In this document: one piece after another, positions 21,681-32,771 of the stretch
Layout: the number at the start of each line of letters is the position of its first letter
Numbering within the stretch: position 1 is the stretch's first letter
From: Ophiostoma sp. CBS 140.51
Taxonomy: Eukaryota; Ascomycota; Sordariomycetes; Ophiostomatales; Ophiostomataceae
DNA: 64,000 nt
Reading direction: 5' to 3'
NCBI GenBank assembly: GCA_029298735.1
Contig: JANSLP010000066.1
Coordinates: 1-64,000, forward strand
Notes under the pieces: generated by a model
Seen by the model: the letters and a program-made list of their open reading frames with translations, nothing else
Databases searched by the model: none
What the model was told of the DNA's origin: nothing
Translations under genes and position numbers: made by a program

Positions 21681-24600
21681 ATGGCTCCAAAAAGCAGGCG
21701 CGTGCCGCAGGAGCTGCGGCAGCGCACCGAAAAGAGCTGTGACCGTTGCAAGTCGCGCAAGCAGAAATGCGGCATGGTCCCGGGCCAGGCCAAGTGCGCC
21801 CACTGCGTCAAATATGGCTACGAGTGTCTCGTCACCAAGCCCCGCAAGCAGCGTCTGTATGGCAGCGTCGAGGCCCACGCCGAGCGTCTTATGCTGCTGG
21901 AGGGACTCGTCAAACACTTCGTGCCCGAGGCCGATCTGGCCAATACCGACGGCATGAAGGAGCTCGCTCGCAGTCTAGGCGTGTCCCTTTTGCCAACAGC
22001 AGGCGCCACATCCACGGTCACCGCGGGCTCTCGCGATAACGGCGGGTCTCCGGACGACCATGACGGCCTCTTCGATGATAGTATCGCCGACCACCCCACT
22101 TCGACCTCTTCCAGCCTCGTCAAGGCCAAAAAGGACAATGAGATGCTCGTTCGCGATCTCCAAGGCCAGGGCCAGTACATTGGCCAGGCCAGCTCCTTCT
22201 TCTTCCAGGTCCGCCTTCGCGACGCACTCGAGACTTGGATCGGCCGTGATGGTGGTGGCGGCAACGGTAGCGGAGGCAGTGCCGGCTCTCCGTCCAGTGC
22301 CGGCACACCAGGCCGCATGCTCCTCTTCGGACCCAACCCGGCCGACAACCGCCGGAACAGCTTCGATAACACCAACAATTTAGGTTATCCCGACCTCGAC
22401 GCCCTCATGATGTACTTCCCCCTTTCTCTTGCCGACCTACTGCCCAGCCACCCTGCCTCCGAGCGCTGGGCAGTCACCCAACTATTAGTGCGTACCTTCT
22501 TCGACCGCGTCAACAACGATTTCCCTGTCCTACACGAGGCCACATTTCTCGAACAGCTCGGTGCCTGGTCTCGCCGGCCACAAGAGACTGACCAAGCTTG
22601 GATTTGCACTTTGTTATGCGTCCTCATGCTTGCCTGGCGGTTGGTCGCGCCGGCATCAGTGGTCACATCCATGCCGACAGACACAACAGCAACATCGTCA
22701 ACTACACCGGCACCAGCACCAATGCCAACCGCCAACGCGGCTCCGTTGCCGCCCACCATCGAATTGCACGACCTCCAAGAAGCTCGCTGGTGGCACCAGG
22801 CTCAGGCCTTGTTACCCAAAGTTTTGTTTACTTCGAGCATGGCCTCCGTCCAAGCCCTAATGCTGACCGCCCTCCATCTCCACAATAACAACTCCCGCGA
22901 CGTCTGCTGGACTCTGACAGGCGCCGCCGTTCGCATTGGCTTTGCCATTGGCCTGCACCGGGACGATGTCGTCGAGCCAGCCGAGGGTGCTTCAGCCGCG
23001 ACCACACCCGTTGCTCGCGAGCTGCGCAAACGTGTCTGGTGGACCTTGTATGCCTTTGAGCAGCTCCAGGTGTCGTCTCACGACCGTCCCAGCGCCATTG
23101 ACAGCACAAAACATTTGCTCGCAGGTGCGCCCCGCGAGACAATCTTGGACATGGGTGCTCACAACCCGCCCGAGTATGTCGTGTGGTCGAATCGACTGGT
23201 TGCCTTGTTGGGTGCGGCTTGTCGATCACTACCTGAGACGGCGGCCACGGCCGTCGATGCCGAAGGTGCAGACGGCAAACAAAACAAAAACCAAGCACTG
23301 CTCGTCAGTCCCCTGTCACCCCCTGCCGGCCTCCTGCGCGACCTCGCCCGCTGGCACGCCACTCTCCCCCGCCACCTCTCGGCCGACCTGATCGAAGCCA
23401 TGCCACCATCCTTCCAACGCCCGCTATTGCTGCTGCACGTTCAATACAACTATGTCTCCGCCCTCGTCTCTCGCTATGCACTGTTATCACGGTTTACCGC
23501 CGTATCCAAGCGTGTCCCACTGTCAGAACCTGTTCGTGCCATGGCAGATGTCTGTATCCAAGCAGGCGTTCTGTCGTGCACACTCCTTCTCAAACTGGAT
23601 GCCGTCGGCGGATTCAACGCATTGACCTGGATGGATGCGTACTATCTCTACTCATCAGTGTTAATTGTCGTATTGGCCTTTGTCTGCGAAGCCAACAGCC
23701 AGACACAAGATACGGCCAAAGAGCAGGCAAAAGAATTAGCGACGGCCGACGAGCTACGGCAGTTGCTCGGCCGCTGCAAAATTCTGGCTGCCAAGCACCT
23801 CGCCAACCCTGTTGTGCCAGGAACCATGCGGCGCTGGTTGACAGTCGTGGGCGAGCTAGATGCCATGGCCTGCCACTTTGCAAAGAGAAGGGCAGCCGGT
23901 GAAGCCAGTGAAGCTGCCGCAGCATCCACAACCGACAACATGGACACGACCGGCCACGCACAAACGCTGCCCACCCCACAGACACAATCACAAACACAAC
24001 CACCACTCATGACACCTTCTCCCGATGGCGGCAATGCCTCGGACAATGAGAACGATAATGACAATGACGTCGAAGAAGTACCCCGGACAGTGTACTTTGA
24101 CAACAATAACAACGACTACAGCAGTACATACGCCCACAGTGGAAGCACTGCGAGCAACAGCAACAGCAATGTAAATGCCAACCGGCGCAGCAATCGTCAA
24201 CGACCACGGCAGACGGGACACAGTCACAGTCACGGTCACAGTCAAAACCATAGCCATGGAAACAACTTCCGGCACAGTCGACAGGCAAACAACAACATGC
24301 CCCATGCACACCCACACCAGAACCCACATACACAACACCCCGCCATGATGGCCCAGCCGCTCTCCCTCGCTGCCTCCTTGGCCGGCGACGCCGACTATGC
24401 CAGCCGCCAACTTATGATGATTGCAACTTCCAATGTCCATCCTCACCACCAACACCAACACCATCACACAATGGATACAATGGGCATGCCTTCCACAGAA
24501 AGTACCGCCAGCTTCTTCCCGACCGATGGGAGCACTACCATTCTGTTGGACGCACCCACGGCCACGACTGATGACTATGGACCCTTCCAGGCCGCTGCCG

Positions 24601-24692
24601 ACGCTGCTGAGGCTGGTATGTGGCATGAGATGCACTGGGAAGGAATTAGCGATTTGCTGTTGGGCGTTGACTCGCGGTCGTGGGGCGCATAG
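21681..24692 (+). CDS. Zn2Cys6 fungal-specific transcription factor
   Basis: A single-exon 1003-residue nuclear regulator. The N-terminal binuclear zinc cluster has Cys 20, 23, 30, 39, 42 and 49 (CDRC..CAHC..), flanked by basic residues. A linker/dimerisation region follows. The fungal_trans middle homology region spans roughly 250-600; it includes RTFFDRVNNDFPVLHE and the typical RVWWTLYAFEQ..DRPSAID segment. After about residue 730 the protein is low-complexity: Thr/Gln, Asn/Asp, then His-rich runs (HSHSHGHSQNHSHG and HPHHQHQHHH). The last 40 residues are acidic/hydrophobic with WHEMHWEGISDLLLG, a plausible activation segment. The start at 21681 is the only ATG before the cluster. Its adjacency to an MFS exporter and a P450 suggests it could control them, but no binding evidence exists in the sequence. 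Confidence 0.95.
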   Translation: MAPKSRRVPQELRQRTEKSCDRCKSRKQKCGMVPGQAKCAHCVKYGYECLVTKPRKQRLYGSVEAHAERLMLLEGLVKHFVPEADLANTDGMKELARSLGVSLLPTAGATSTVTAGSRDNGGSPDDHDGLFDDSIADHPTSTSSSLVKAKKDNEMLVRDLQGQGQYIGQASSFFFQVRLRDALETWIGRDGGGGNGSGGSAGSPSSAGTPGRMLLFGPNPADNRRNSFDNTNNLGYPDLDALMMYFPLSLADLLPSHPASERWAVTQLLVRTFFDRVNNDFPVLHEATFLEQLGAWSRRPQETDQAWICTLLCVLMLAWRLVAPASVVTSMPTDTTATSSTTPAPAPMPTANAAPLPPTIELHDLQEARWWHQAQALLPKVLFTSSMASVQALMLTALHLHNNNSRDVCWTLTGAAVRIGFAIGLHRDDVVEPAEGASAATTPVARELRKRVWWTLYAFEQLQVSSHDRPSAIDSTKHLLAGAPRETILDMGAHNPPEYVVWSNRLVALLGAACRSLPETAATAVDAEGADGKQNKNQALLVSPLSPPAGLLRDLARWHATLPRHLSADLIEAMPPSFQRPLLLLHVQYNYVSALVSRYALLSRFTAVSKRVPLSEPVRAMADVCIQAGVLSCTLLLKLDAVGGFNALTWMDAYYLYSSVLIVVLAFVCEANSQTQDTAKEQAKELATADELRQLLGRCKILAAKHLANPVVPGTMRRWLTVVGELDAMACHFAKRRAAGEASEAAAASTTDNMDTTGHAQTLPTPQTQSQTQPPLMTPSPDGGNASDNENDNDNDVEEVPRTVYFDNNNNDYSSTYAHSGSTASNSNSNVNANRRSNRQRPRQTGHSHSHGHSQNHSHGNNFRHSRQANNNMPHAHPHQNPHTQHPAMMAQPLSLAASLAGDADYASRQLMMIATSNVHPHHQHQHHHTMDTMGMPSTESTASFFPTDGSTTILLDAPTATTDDYGPFQAAADAAEAGMWHEMHWEGISDLLLGVDSRSWGA

Positions 24693-25242
24693 CAGGGCTT
24701 CATATACTCTGGAGGCGTTAATGGACTTTATGTGACGAATGATGGGTTTAAGATGGGTAAATTACGAAGTTAAATGGCATTATGGGTTTATTAAGAAATT
24801 TAAAGAGTCTTTTTTTAAAAGAAATAAATGTAAATATTTAAAGGAATTAAGTAAAAAATATAATAATAAATAACGTTTATGACAAAAGGTCACATAAACA
24901 AACTACAAATATAATGTCTTAGCTCTAGGAAAGTAAAAGAAGTAAAGTTTTCTAATCACTTGACTATTTTAGGTAGCCAAAGCTGTCAGACTTTAAAGAC
25001 ATCTCCCAAGTAAAGAAAACACAGGACCATAATTAATATGAAGTGTTTATTCAGGTCAATGACTATGACATCCCCTTGAACGTAGAGGAAGTAGAAATGA
25101 ATAGCTAAATGGATATGAAAAATTCGACGGCGTTTCAATAACGGAATAATAACAGAGGAATAAATAAATAAAAATAAAATCAGCGATGGCAGAACCCCGT
25201 GCTCCTAGTAAAATGCAAAAAAAGACCCCCGCATGGACCGTC
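24693..25242. other. Convergent 3' region, very AT-rich
   Basis: Strongly AT-rich from about 24750 to 25180 between convergent genes; probably holds both 3' UTRs. No gene seen. Confidence 0.55.
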
Positions 25243-26434
25243 CTACACACTCATCGTGAAATCGTGCTCGATGCTGGGTGTGACGCTGGCAATGAACTGC
25301 AGTGAAAGGTTAGACAGATTCAATGAAGGCGTAGGTAGAATGGGGTGTGGAGCTGCTTACCTTCAAAAAAACTACCAGGTATTGGTCCACCCGGATGGCC
25401 ACCTCGCCGTCGTCCAGATCGGCCTGCACCTCTTCCCACTCGTCTGATGAGCCAGCGCCGCCCTCAGTCTTACTGCCGCCGCTGCTGCCAATATCGAGGT
25501 TCTTTGTGCCGTCGACGAGGCCCTCGAGGCCCGACAAGCCGCCACCTGCCGCCGAAGACGACGGGCCGGCCAGCTTCTCACGCCGCCGCTTTAGGGCGCC
25601 GTCAGCGCGGTCGAGAAGTACCTTCATGACGGGTGCGTGCTTGCAGGGGTGGACACTGGCCATCTTGGTGCTATGGGCGAAGAAGGGGAAGTCTTCGAGC
25701 GTCACCGTCTTGTCCTTGTAGTCGCCGACAATGTCGTCCATCATGAGGTGCGGCGGCAGGGGTTGGCCACTGGGGAGGTAGCCGGAGAGGTAGAGACGGG
25801 GTGTCCGGTAGTACGGCGAGTACATAATGTACATTGTGTACGAGCGGTTGCCGCTGGCATTGTCAGTAAATGGACCATAATCTCCAATGACACGCGCGGG
25901 CTGGCTCGTTACTCACTTCTTCGGATCTGTTGCCTCTGGAATGATGGCCTCGTCGTCGTCTTCCTCCTCCATGTCCGGAATGTCATCATCGTCTTCGTCC
26001 TCGTCTTGCTGGAGGGAAGACGAGGCAGCCGCGGCTTGTGATGGTTTGCTGGTACTGTCGCCCTTCTGTGCATCTCCACCACCGCCGCCGCCTGTCCGCA
26101 GCCAGCCATCCTCGTCGTCATCCTTGTTGCCCTTGCCCTCGACCACGTCGTCGAATCCGCTGCCGGCTGCACCTGCAAACGTCTCGTCCAGCCGCCGGTG
26201 GCAGGGCACATTGCGCGTCACCAAAAACTGCTTTCCCGGGGGCAGGTTGGGCGAGCGGCGGTTGGCAGGCTCGGCATCAGCCCAAGACCAGGTCGGGAAT
26301 TTGAAGACGAGGTAGTCGCCGGCCGCGACAAACTCTTCCGGGGTGATCTCGCCCGTCTTGCGGAAGGTCGAAGTGTGCTTGGCGGGCGTGTAGCGATCGC
26401 GCAGTGTGTTGACGGTGGAGTAGAGAATGTTCAT
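25243..26434 (-). CDS. ATG3: Autophagy E2-like enzyme Atg3, three exons
   Basis: Minus-strand exons are 26434-25917, 25853-25361 and 25296-25243; the introns are 63 and 64 bp. The product is 354 residues. Atg3 accepts Atg8 from Atg7 and transfers it to phosphatidylethanolamine during autophagosome formation. It begins MNILYSTVNTLRDRY, the conserved amphipathic N-terminus. A long acidic Gly/Asp/Glu-rich disordered insert comes next, then the E2 core with TPRLYLSGYL and the catalytic motif HPCKHA with Cys243. The handle region contains WEEV (312-315), which fits an Atg8-interacting motif. The C-terminus, FIASVTPSIEHDFTMSV, is the expected family ending, encoded by a separate 17-codon exon. All key residues are intact. 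The upstream frame is open for some distance but lacks conserved sequence, so I start at 26434. Confidence 0.97.
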
Positions 26435-27676
26435 CGTGGCGGCTTTGTCGTCGGAGATGAGGAAGGAAAAGGAGATGGGAGTGTCAGTTTGTTTGGTGGT
26501 GTCGAATCCGAGTCTGGACTGATGACTCTTTGCTGTTGTCCCGATCTCGCTCGTCGAGGCGTTGATAACGAGCGTGTGTTTTGTGTTTGCCCGTTGATTC
26601 CGTCGTCTTTTCGAAACAAGTAAAACAGAAAAAGAAAAGAAGGTCGATGGTTGAAGAAAGTAACGAAATGCAAATGACAAGACCAAGGGTGGCGATGTGG
26701 TCGAGAAGTGAAACAAAGTGAGGAAAGAAGCAAGTGGAAGGCTGACGGCAGAGTGAATGGGAAGATGCTCCAGGCAGAAGGGGCGTAGTTTAGTGCCTAG
26801 ATGGGTGCCTGTCGGCCTGACTAGGCTGTTGGTTTCAGAGCATTTGGGCCATTTCGCCCGCCAAAGAGGCGCGCGCATCGCATCACATGGCGGGGTTCAC
26901 GGGGGCGCGTGGTACTGGCCTGGATAAGCTCGCCCCTAATCGCCTTGAAACCCCACCAAACAGAGGCAACGACAGTTCGATTTGGACCCACTTTAAGCTC
27001 TTATCGGAAGCCACGTGATCTTGTCTCTCAAAGGTAAAATAACGTCATAGTGCAAGGAAGCTTTGCGTGACCATGACCCATTATCAATACACGGCCAGCC
27101 AATTTGTCACGGCACTGCCTGCCCGGGCATGATTTTATGTACAGTTTTCTGAGGATTGTCGATGGTTTGCATGTATTAAATATTTTATTGTATTAAAGTC
27201 GTCGCTTGTTCTATTGTGTAAAGGCTGCCTGAACTGCTCGTAATAAATTCTTCGTAAAGGAAACAACGTGAAATAAGAAGACAGTCAAGTGTGAAAGGCA
27301 GTCAAAATTACCTAGTGTCCCGTGAAGATAAACGCCGTTCAATCTTTGATGGGTATTATCATCTCTCTCCGATCATCCCTAACCATTATGGTGCGTAAAA
27401 GACCCTTTTGTGGCCTCCCATGGCACAAAATCAAAGATGCCCGCTCGTGAAGTCCCCAGAAACAAATAACGCCGTTGCCCCGTTGTTGAGTAGATGTAGT
27501 TGCAAAAATAAGACAAAGAAAATAAAAGGTAATAGAAATAATCGTGTAGTCGGCTGAGAACAAAGAAGAAAAATAAATAAATCAGGGCGGTAAGAGACTT
27601 CTAAGGAGAAGTCGTGTAAAACAGAGGTCGTTTTGATAGTGGTTGTTTTGTTTTGAAAGTGAGAGGAGTCAGTTTA
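26435..27676. other. ATG3 promoter and PFA5 3' region
   Basis: 1.2 kb between two genes transcribed in the same (minus) direction. It has a CACGTG site at about 27012-27017 and an AT-rich stretch at 27130-27560. No gene seen. Confidence 0.5.
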
Positions 27677-29442
27677 TTAATGGCGCACCTGCTCCATCTC
27701 CTGGCATGGTGGCAGATCAAGCGTCTTGCAGTATTGCAAAAACTTGGGGTTGACCTTGTAGAAGCTCTTGGTGGAGTCATGGCTGCAGCAGGGGGAGTGA
27801 CGGAACGGAAGCAGCCAGTCGAAGGGGTTGGAGCCCATGACAGAGACCCAGTTGCCGCCGATGCCCAAATTCCAGACGTGCATACCCTTTGGAACGGAGA
27901 TGATGGCGAAGGAGCGGAAGGCCAGCAGATCGCGGGCATCGAGGGCCTCACGGGCCTGGCGGCGCGCTGCACGGGCTTCGCGGTTGATCTTGAACGGGTC
28001 CGGCCCCTCAGAATCCTCGGGTTGTGTCGTCGTGGCTCCGGGAGCACTGGTTGCGTTGACGTGCGTAAACGACGGTTCCGTCGTAGCCTGCGACTTGGGC
28101 AACACCACGCCGCCGGTCTGCGGAGAGTGGTACGTCAGGCCATACCTAAGCAGCTCCGGATCTTTGGGCAGCGGGTAGGTGACAACGTTGTAGCGACCGA
28201 CAACGGGAGCAGAGCCCTGCTGGACGCGGACGGCCATCATCTTGACTCTATCCTTGAGTTGATGGCTTTCAACCGTAGTGAGGTTCCTAAGCACAAAGTT
28301 GAAACATGTAAGGAACATGGCAAAGGAGAACATGCCGAGCACGGCGGCCAGAGCCAACGCAGCAATCGTGCGGCCGTCGGAGCCGAGATCGCGCTTCTTT
28401 CTCTCCGACAACGCAGAGGCGCACGTGCCGATAGTCAGTGCGCAGAGCAGCGACGCGTAGAATGTGAATTGAACGAAGAACTTGAATGCTGGAGGAAGTT
28501 AGTGGTTGTCCCCAACTGTGTGAACATGGCTGGTTATCGTCTACTTACTCGTCTCGGACACGATGCCGCCCACCCAGGGGCAAAAGTGGTCCATCTTCCG
28601 GACACAGCGACCAATCTCTGAGCAGTGGTGGGCACGATCCGGCTTCCATGTTCCGCATGGGCTGCACCATATGGGGCGCCCGTCTGCCGTGCACTCAAAC
28701 ACGTCTCTGGTATAGAAGTTCTCGAGGCCGGGGCTGTCCGGGTCGAGGCGTGGGTCGCGGCCGGCTGGTGCGTTGGTCCCCTCATAGCTCGAGCCAATGC
28801 CACCATTCGGTGCTGTATTCGCATTCGTGCGGCCCGCCTCGAGGTCGACGTTTTCGTTGTCGCTCCCCAGAGCCGCCGCCTTGTTGGCCGTGCTGTTTCC
28901 GGTCTGATTGTTGGCGGTGGTACCCCGCTTGCCCCCGAAACTGGCACGGAGATCGTCCCAGGCGGCGGCCATGTCACCGCGGGCGCGTGGGGCGACATTT
29001 GCAGCAGAGGCGGCGGCAGCTTTGCGTTTGATGTTGTAAAAGTCGCGCGCGGATTCGGGACCCAGTGCAACAACGCCCGGGTTGGTCTGGATCGTAATAA
29101 AGAGCCGGATGTACGTAAGTACCATGAGGGCGGCAATGATGGAGTAGGTGACGACGAGGCCGATAGCAACGTCACGCTTGTCGAACAGGTTGTAGTATTG
29201 CTTCACTGTAGAGGGGAACAGGTAGTTAGCGACAGAGCACTGGGGAAAGACGTGGACATGTGCAAAAGCAGGTTAGAAGCCAACGCACTGAGGACGTAGT
29301 CGGCAACGGCATAGAGCACGTAGGCGACACTGAGGGTAAGGAAACCCGGAATGACCAAGGCCATCACGCGCATTGTCGGGTTGATGCTGTGGACGTGGGC
29401 GCTTCCGCCGGCGCCATCGGCACCTTTCGGCCCTGGCGGCAT
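27677..29442 (-). CDS. PFA5: Palmitoyltransferase Pfa5-like (DHHC family, DHFC variant), three exons
   Basis: Minus-strand exons are 29442-29289, 29205-28549 and 28488-27677; the introns are 83 and 60 bp. The first donor is GTGCGT and the first junction rebuilds an ATG codon. The product is 540 residues, a multipass membrane S-acyltransferase. Two N-terminal helices are followed by a long loop. The Cys-rich zinc domain reads WCSPCGTWKPDRAHHC..GRCVRKMDHFCPWVGG, with the active Cys260 in DHFC (257-260). Two more helices lead to TTVE, the family TTxE motif, and then NPFDW near the C-terminus, matching the PaCCT motif. From memory, Phe in place of the second His is usual for filamentous-fungal Pfa5. 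Proline/threonine-rich cytosolic segments interrupt the conserved blocks. It sits upstream of ATG3 on the same strand; no functional link is implied. Confidence 0.93.
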
Positions 29443-29727
29443 GATGGTCGTGGGGAAATCGGTTCGCCGCTTTGTCAGTCTTTGTTGCTAAGGGGGTATC
29501 TGGTTGCGCGTCAAGAGGACGTCGAGATGTCGCCGGTAGGTTGAAAGAGCAGGGAAAAGGCAGAATAAAGAAACTGAGGGCGAGACGGATAGGAAAGTTG
29601 ATGCTTGACGAGTTGCGACACGTGCGCACGGCCGGAAAGCGGTCGAGGGGGAGGCCGATGGAAAGGCTACGCTGCAAGAACTGTCGCCTGTGTCGCGGGC
29701 GGCAGCATTGTTTCACGCCGAGGTTGT

Positions 29728-29751
29728 GTCGTTGTCGTTGTCGTTGTCGTC
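29728..29751. repeat. GTCGTT hexanucleotide repeat
   Basis: Four units (the last is GTCGTC), about 290 bp upstream of the PFA5 start codon. Confidence 0.85.
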
Positions 29752-32288
29752 AGTCGTCAGTAGCGAGAAGGCAAGGGCAAATGCGTTACTGCCCGTTTCA
29801 GGCCAAAATGTCGAGAAGGAAGGGTCGAGGAATGGCTCGATGGGATGCGCCTGCCAGCTTTGCCAAATTCCCAGCCGCGATGGGAAATGAGAAATGGGAA
29901 ATGGATGAGGAAAGAGCAGGTGGTCCGGGCGGCTAACACTTGCTATGTGTGCCCAAAGCCTTGTTTTCGTCACTCTGCGTCGCAAAAGTGGATCCCGACC
30001 ACAACCACGCTAGCCACAGCGATCCCAGGTCCTTCCTTGACGTGTAACTCATCCTGACGGAGACTTTTCTTTCTCCTCGTCACTAAGAAGGTAAGGTTTT
30101 TTTTTTAAAAAATTTTTTTTTATATTTTATGTTTTCGGTGAATTTGACGAGGCAAGCAAGAAAGCTCATTTGAAGGTGACTTTTTCTCAGCCTTCACTGA
30201 GACTTCTTGGGCACCTCAGATATCTACTCAGTGAGCACACTTGAGCGAGGCCCTCGAGGCCGAGTTGAATCATTGGTCGCAAACGGAGACCTTTTCACCG
30301 TCGCCTGAATTGCCTGCATGGCAGCAGGGCCGGTAAGATTCTGTGAATACTGGGAAAGGTGAGAGACACGCGTGGCACTTTGTAAAGAACCATAGGCGTC
30401 TCTGTCTTTGGCATTTTGATTGTGTGATTTCATGGACAGGGCGTACGGCGTCCCGAATTGGCTTCATTAACGACAAACACACATGTCGCAGGTAGTCAAA
30501 AAATTCAGAACTCTTCAGACGGATGAAACTAATTTTGAAATTACGTTTGATTTTGATTTTATTTTTTCTGCGAAAATGCTGAAGATGGATTTCTTAGCGT
30601 TTGGGATGTGAGGCTCAAGGAAGCTGCATTTATTGGCAGTCGCGCCCTTGACCTTGTGAGAGAGGGGCGCAGACCGGACCTTTTTCAATAGAACAAAAAG
30701 TATAGGGATCAAGACCTGAGGCTTCAACTGAGCCTCAACTCTCAATAGCCTCCATTTTCTGGGACAGGAACGAATATGAACTGAGTCGACCAGTCTGCCC
30801 TGTCTCCCCCAGAACTGCTGATTTGCACGTGTGCCCTCTCTTACAATATTCTTTCCTTTAAGTGGCGGTCTTTGTAGACCGCTTCTTGTGAAGTCTAGCA
30901 GATGGAAGCGGAACCCCCGTAAAAGGAAATCGAGCATTGCTTCTAGAATTTGCCATTGGCTTTCAACTCCTTCTATTCGTGGTGATGAATTGTCTGTTTC
31001 TTGGCCTTGAATTGCAGTCATGCCCTGCCCTGCCACTATCCAGACACTACTGGCGGGCAAAGAAAGTCAATAAATGACGCCTGCATTTACATTTTTGCCT
31101 TCTCTTTGATCTTCTACAGTGTCACAAAAGTCAATATTTACATCACAACACCCTTGTAGGAGAAGGCTGTGCGGGTGGGCAACAAAGACGCTGCGGGAAA
31201 GGCACAGAATGTCGTTGGAGGCAACGAAATCAAAACAGCGCGGTTTTGTTCGATACCCTGATTGTTTGTCAACCTTATAAGACTGACTTTTTTTCGCCAA
31301 TTCAACTTTACCACCGGTCCTTGACGTAAGTTTTGCATGTTTGTTAAAGCTAATACGGTCTATGGTGTCGCTGTTCCTGTCAGTCAGGGGAAATATACTT
31401 ACGAGGAGGTGCACAAGAACTTAAGCAGGTGGCTGAGTCTCAAAAGGGTCAAACGAAAACAACAACATGAGATGAAACAAAAGCCTCAATGTATGTCAAT
31501 GCGAAATACGATGGCAGTTGAACCAGAGCAAGAAGAAAATGAAAATCGAAGCCTTCCGAGCTTGCATCCAAGGCGATTTGATGTCAGACAAGGCAGGCAC
31601 GATAAGGCGACAAAAGCATAAATAAAAGGCATCAAGAGGTGGTGGCAATATTGAGGTAAGCTCCACAGCCCCTTTGTTTACTTCGGCATTTTCTAACAGT
31701 TCACCTTGTCTTTTACCTTTTCCACCCCAGGTCTGTTGGTTCTACTCCTTTACCTTGAGGCTTAGAAGGTTTTTGCCTTGACTGTATTTTCTTTCAAGAA
31801 CATACGCTTCGGCGACGACGAACTCGTGCTGTTCCATTAATCTACATATTCGTTTCTCAATAAGATAAAGTGTTAGCCAAACGACTACAGACCAGTAGAA
31901 ACAACATTTGCAGTATTCGTTATGCCCTGCTTGGGTTGCCTCTTGTTTTCCTCATGCCCCAGGCGTCGGGAGGCTTGGACTTGTGTCGACTCACGAGAAT
32001 GATGAAGTAGCAAATAGGAATAGTAAAGAGCATCCCCATCGCCCCAAACAAGGAATCAAGGGCATGGTGAATAACTTTGATATGATGCTAAATCGGTTTG
32101 TCCGTCTTACCAAAAGGCGTCAAAATGTGCCCGGTTGACTTCGCCTTGGTCAGTGCATGATATCGAAATGTGAATAAAAGGCTAGCACCACGAGAAAGGA
32201 GGTAAGAATGGTGTCCAAATATTCTTGGGCCTTTTGATATCAAGATGCGAACACCAGTTTGCATCCTGCGATACTTATAATATTCCTG

Positions 32289-32294
32289 TATAAA
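32289..32294 (+). promoter_or_regulatory. TATA box of the small zinc-finger gene
   Basis: TATAAA 86 bp before the ATG at 32375. A start of transcription about 30 bp downstream would leave a leader of roughly 50 bases, rich in C, T and A. Confidence 0.55.
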
Positions 32295-32374
32295 GACAAC
32301 TGATCCCTCTCTTTCCTCATCCTGCCATTTCATCCATTCTTCACTCTCATTCACTTCCTCTTCACCTTCGCTGC

Positions 32375-32771
32375 ATGCCAACGCCAACTCCATCCTCACC
32401 AACAAACAATCTTGTCTCTCCAAAGACAGGAGCTCAGAACGAAACCTCACAACCACAAACCCACCAACAAACTCAATCACACTCCCCTTCAGAAACCATG
32501 GCTGTCACTACGCCTGTCCAGCCGGTCCCCCATGCCGTCACTCGTCCTGCCCCTATGGTTAACCACGGTAACTCCGTTTGGAAATGCGTGAGTATCTCTT
32601 TTTCCCCTCTAAACTTTTCTCCTTCTCTCATTTTATAAGTTCTAATTTTCAAATCTTGTAATTTCAAAGCACTCATGCTGCAACTCAACGAACCTCTCCG
32701 CGACCCATGTCACTTGCCCCTTGTGTGAGCACAAACGGTGTTCAGACTGCAAGTCGGAGACTGTTCCGTAA
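32375..32771 (+). CDS. Small Cys-rich zinc-finger-like protein, two exons
   Basis: Exons are 32375-32587 and 32670-32771, joined by an 82-bp intron with a GTGAGT donor and an AAG acceptor. The product is 104 residues, or 63 if translation begins at the in-frame ATG 32498, which has the better context (AAACCATGG). The N-terminal part is Thr/Pro/Gln-rich and probably disordered. The C-terminus carries W-x-C-x2-C-C followed by C-x2-C-x4-C-x2-C, ending at SETVP. It thus has six paired cysteines and an invariant-looking Trp. This matches a pattern I recall from many short fungal proteins (WxCCxC..CxxCxHxRCxxC) and is distantly like RanBP2-type zinc ribbons. The junction falls between the Trp-Cys and the next Cys pair and keeps the frame, which supports the intron. 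Function unknown. Confidence 0.72.

Larger units (their letters stand above)
29443..32374. other. Intergenic region between PFA5 and the small zinc-finger gene
   Basis: About 2.9 kb of divergent upstream sequence. It includes the GTCGTT repeat at 29728, a T-run/A-run/T-run block at about 30097-30120, and AT-rich, stop-rich sequence throughout. I see no convincing gene. A TATA box at 32289 serves the next gene. Confidence 0.5.

Noticed and set aside
23988..24635. Minus-strand Val/Cys/His-rich open frame of 215 codons
   Set aside because: Antisense translation of the low-complexity His/Asn-rich end of the Zn2Cys6 regulator.
26435..26878. In-frame upstream extension of ATG3
   Set aside because: Open for 148 codons but Ser/Phe-rich and unlike Atg3; MNILYSTVN at 26434 is the family start.
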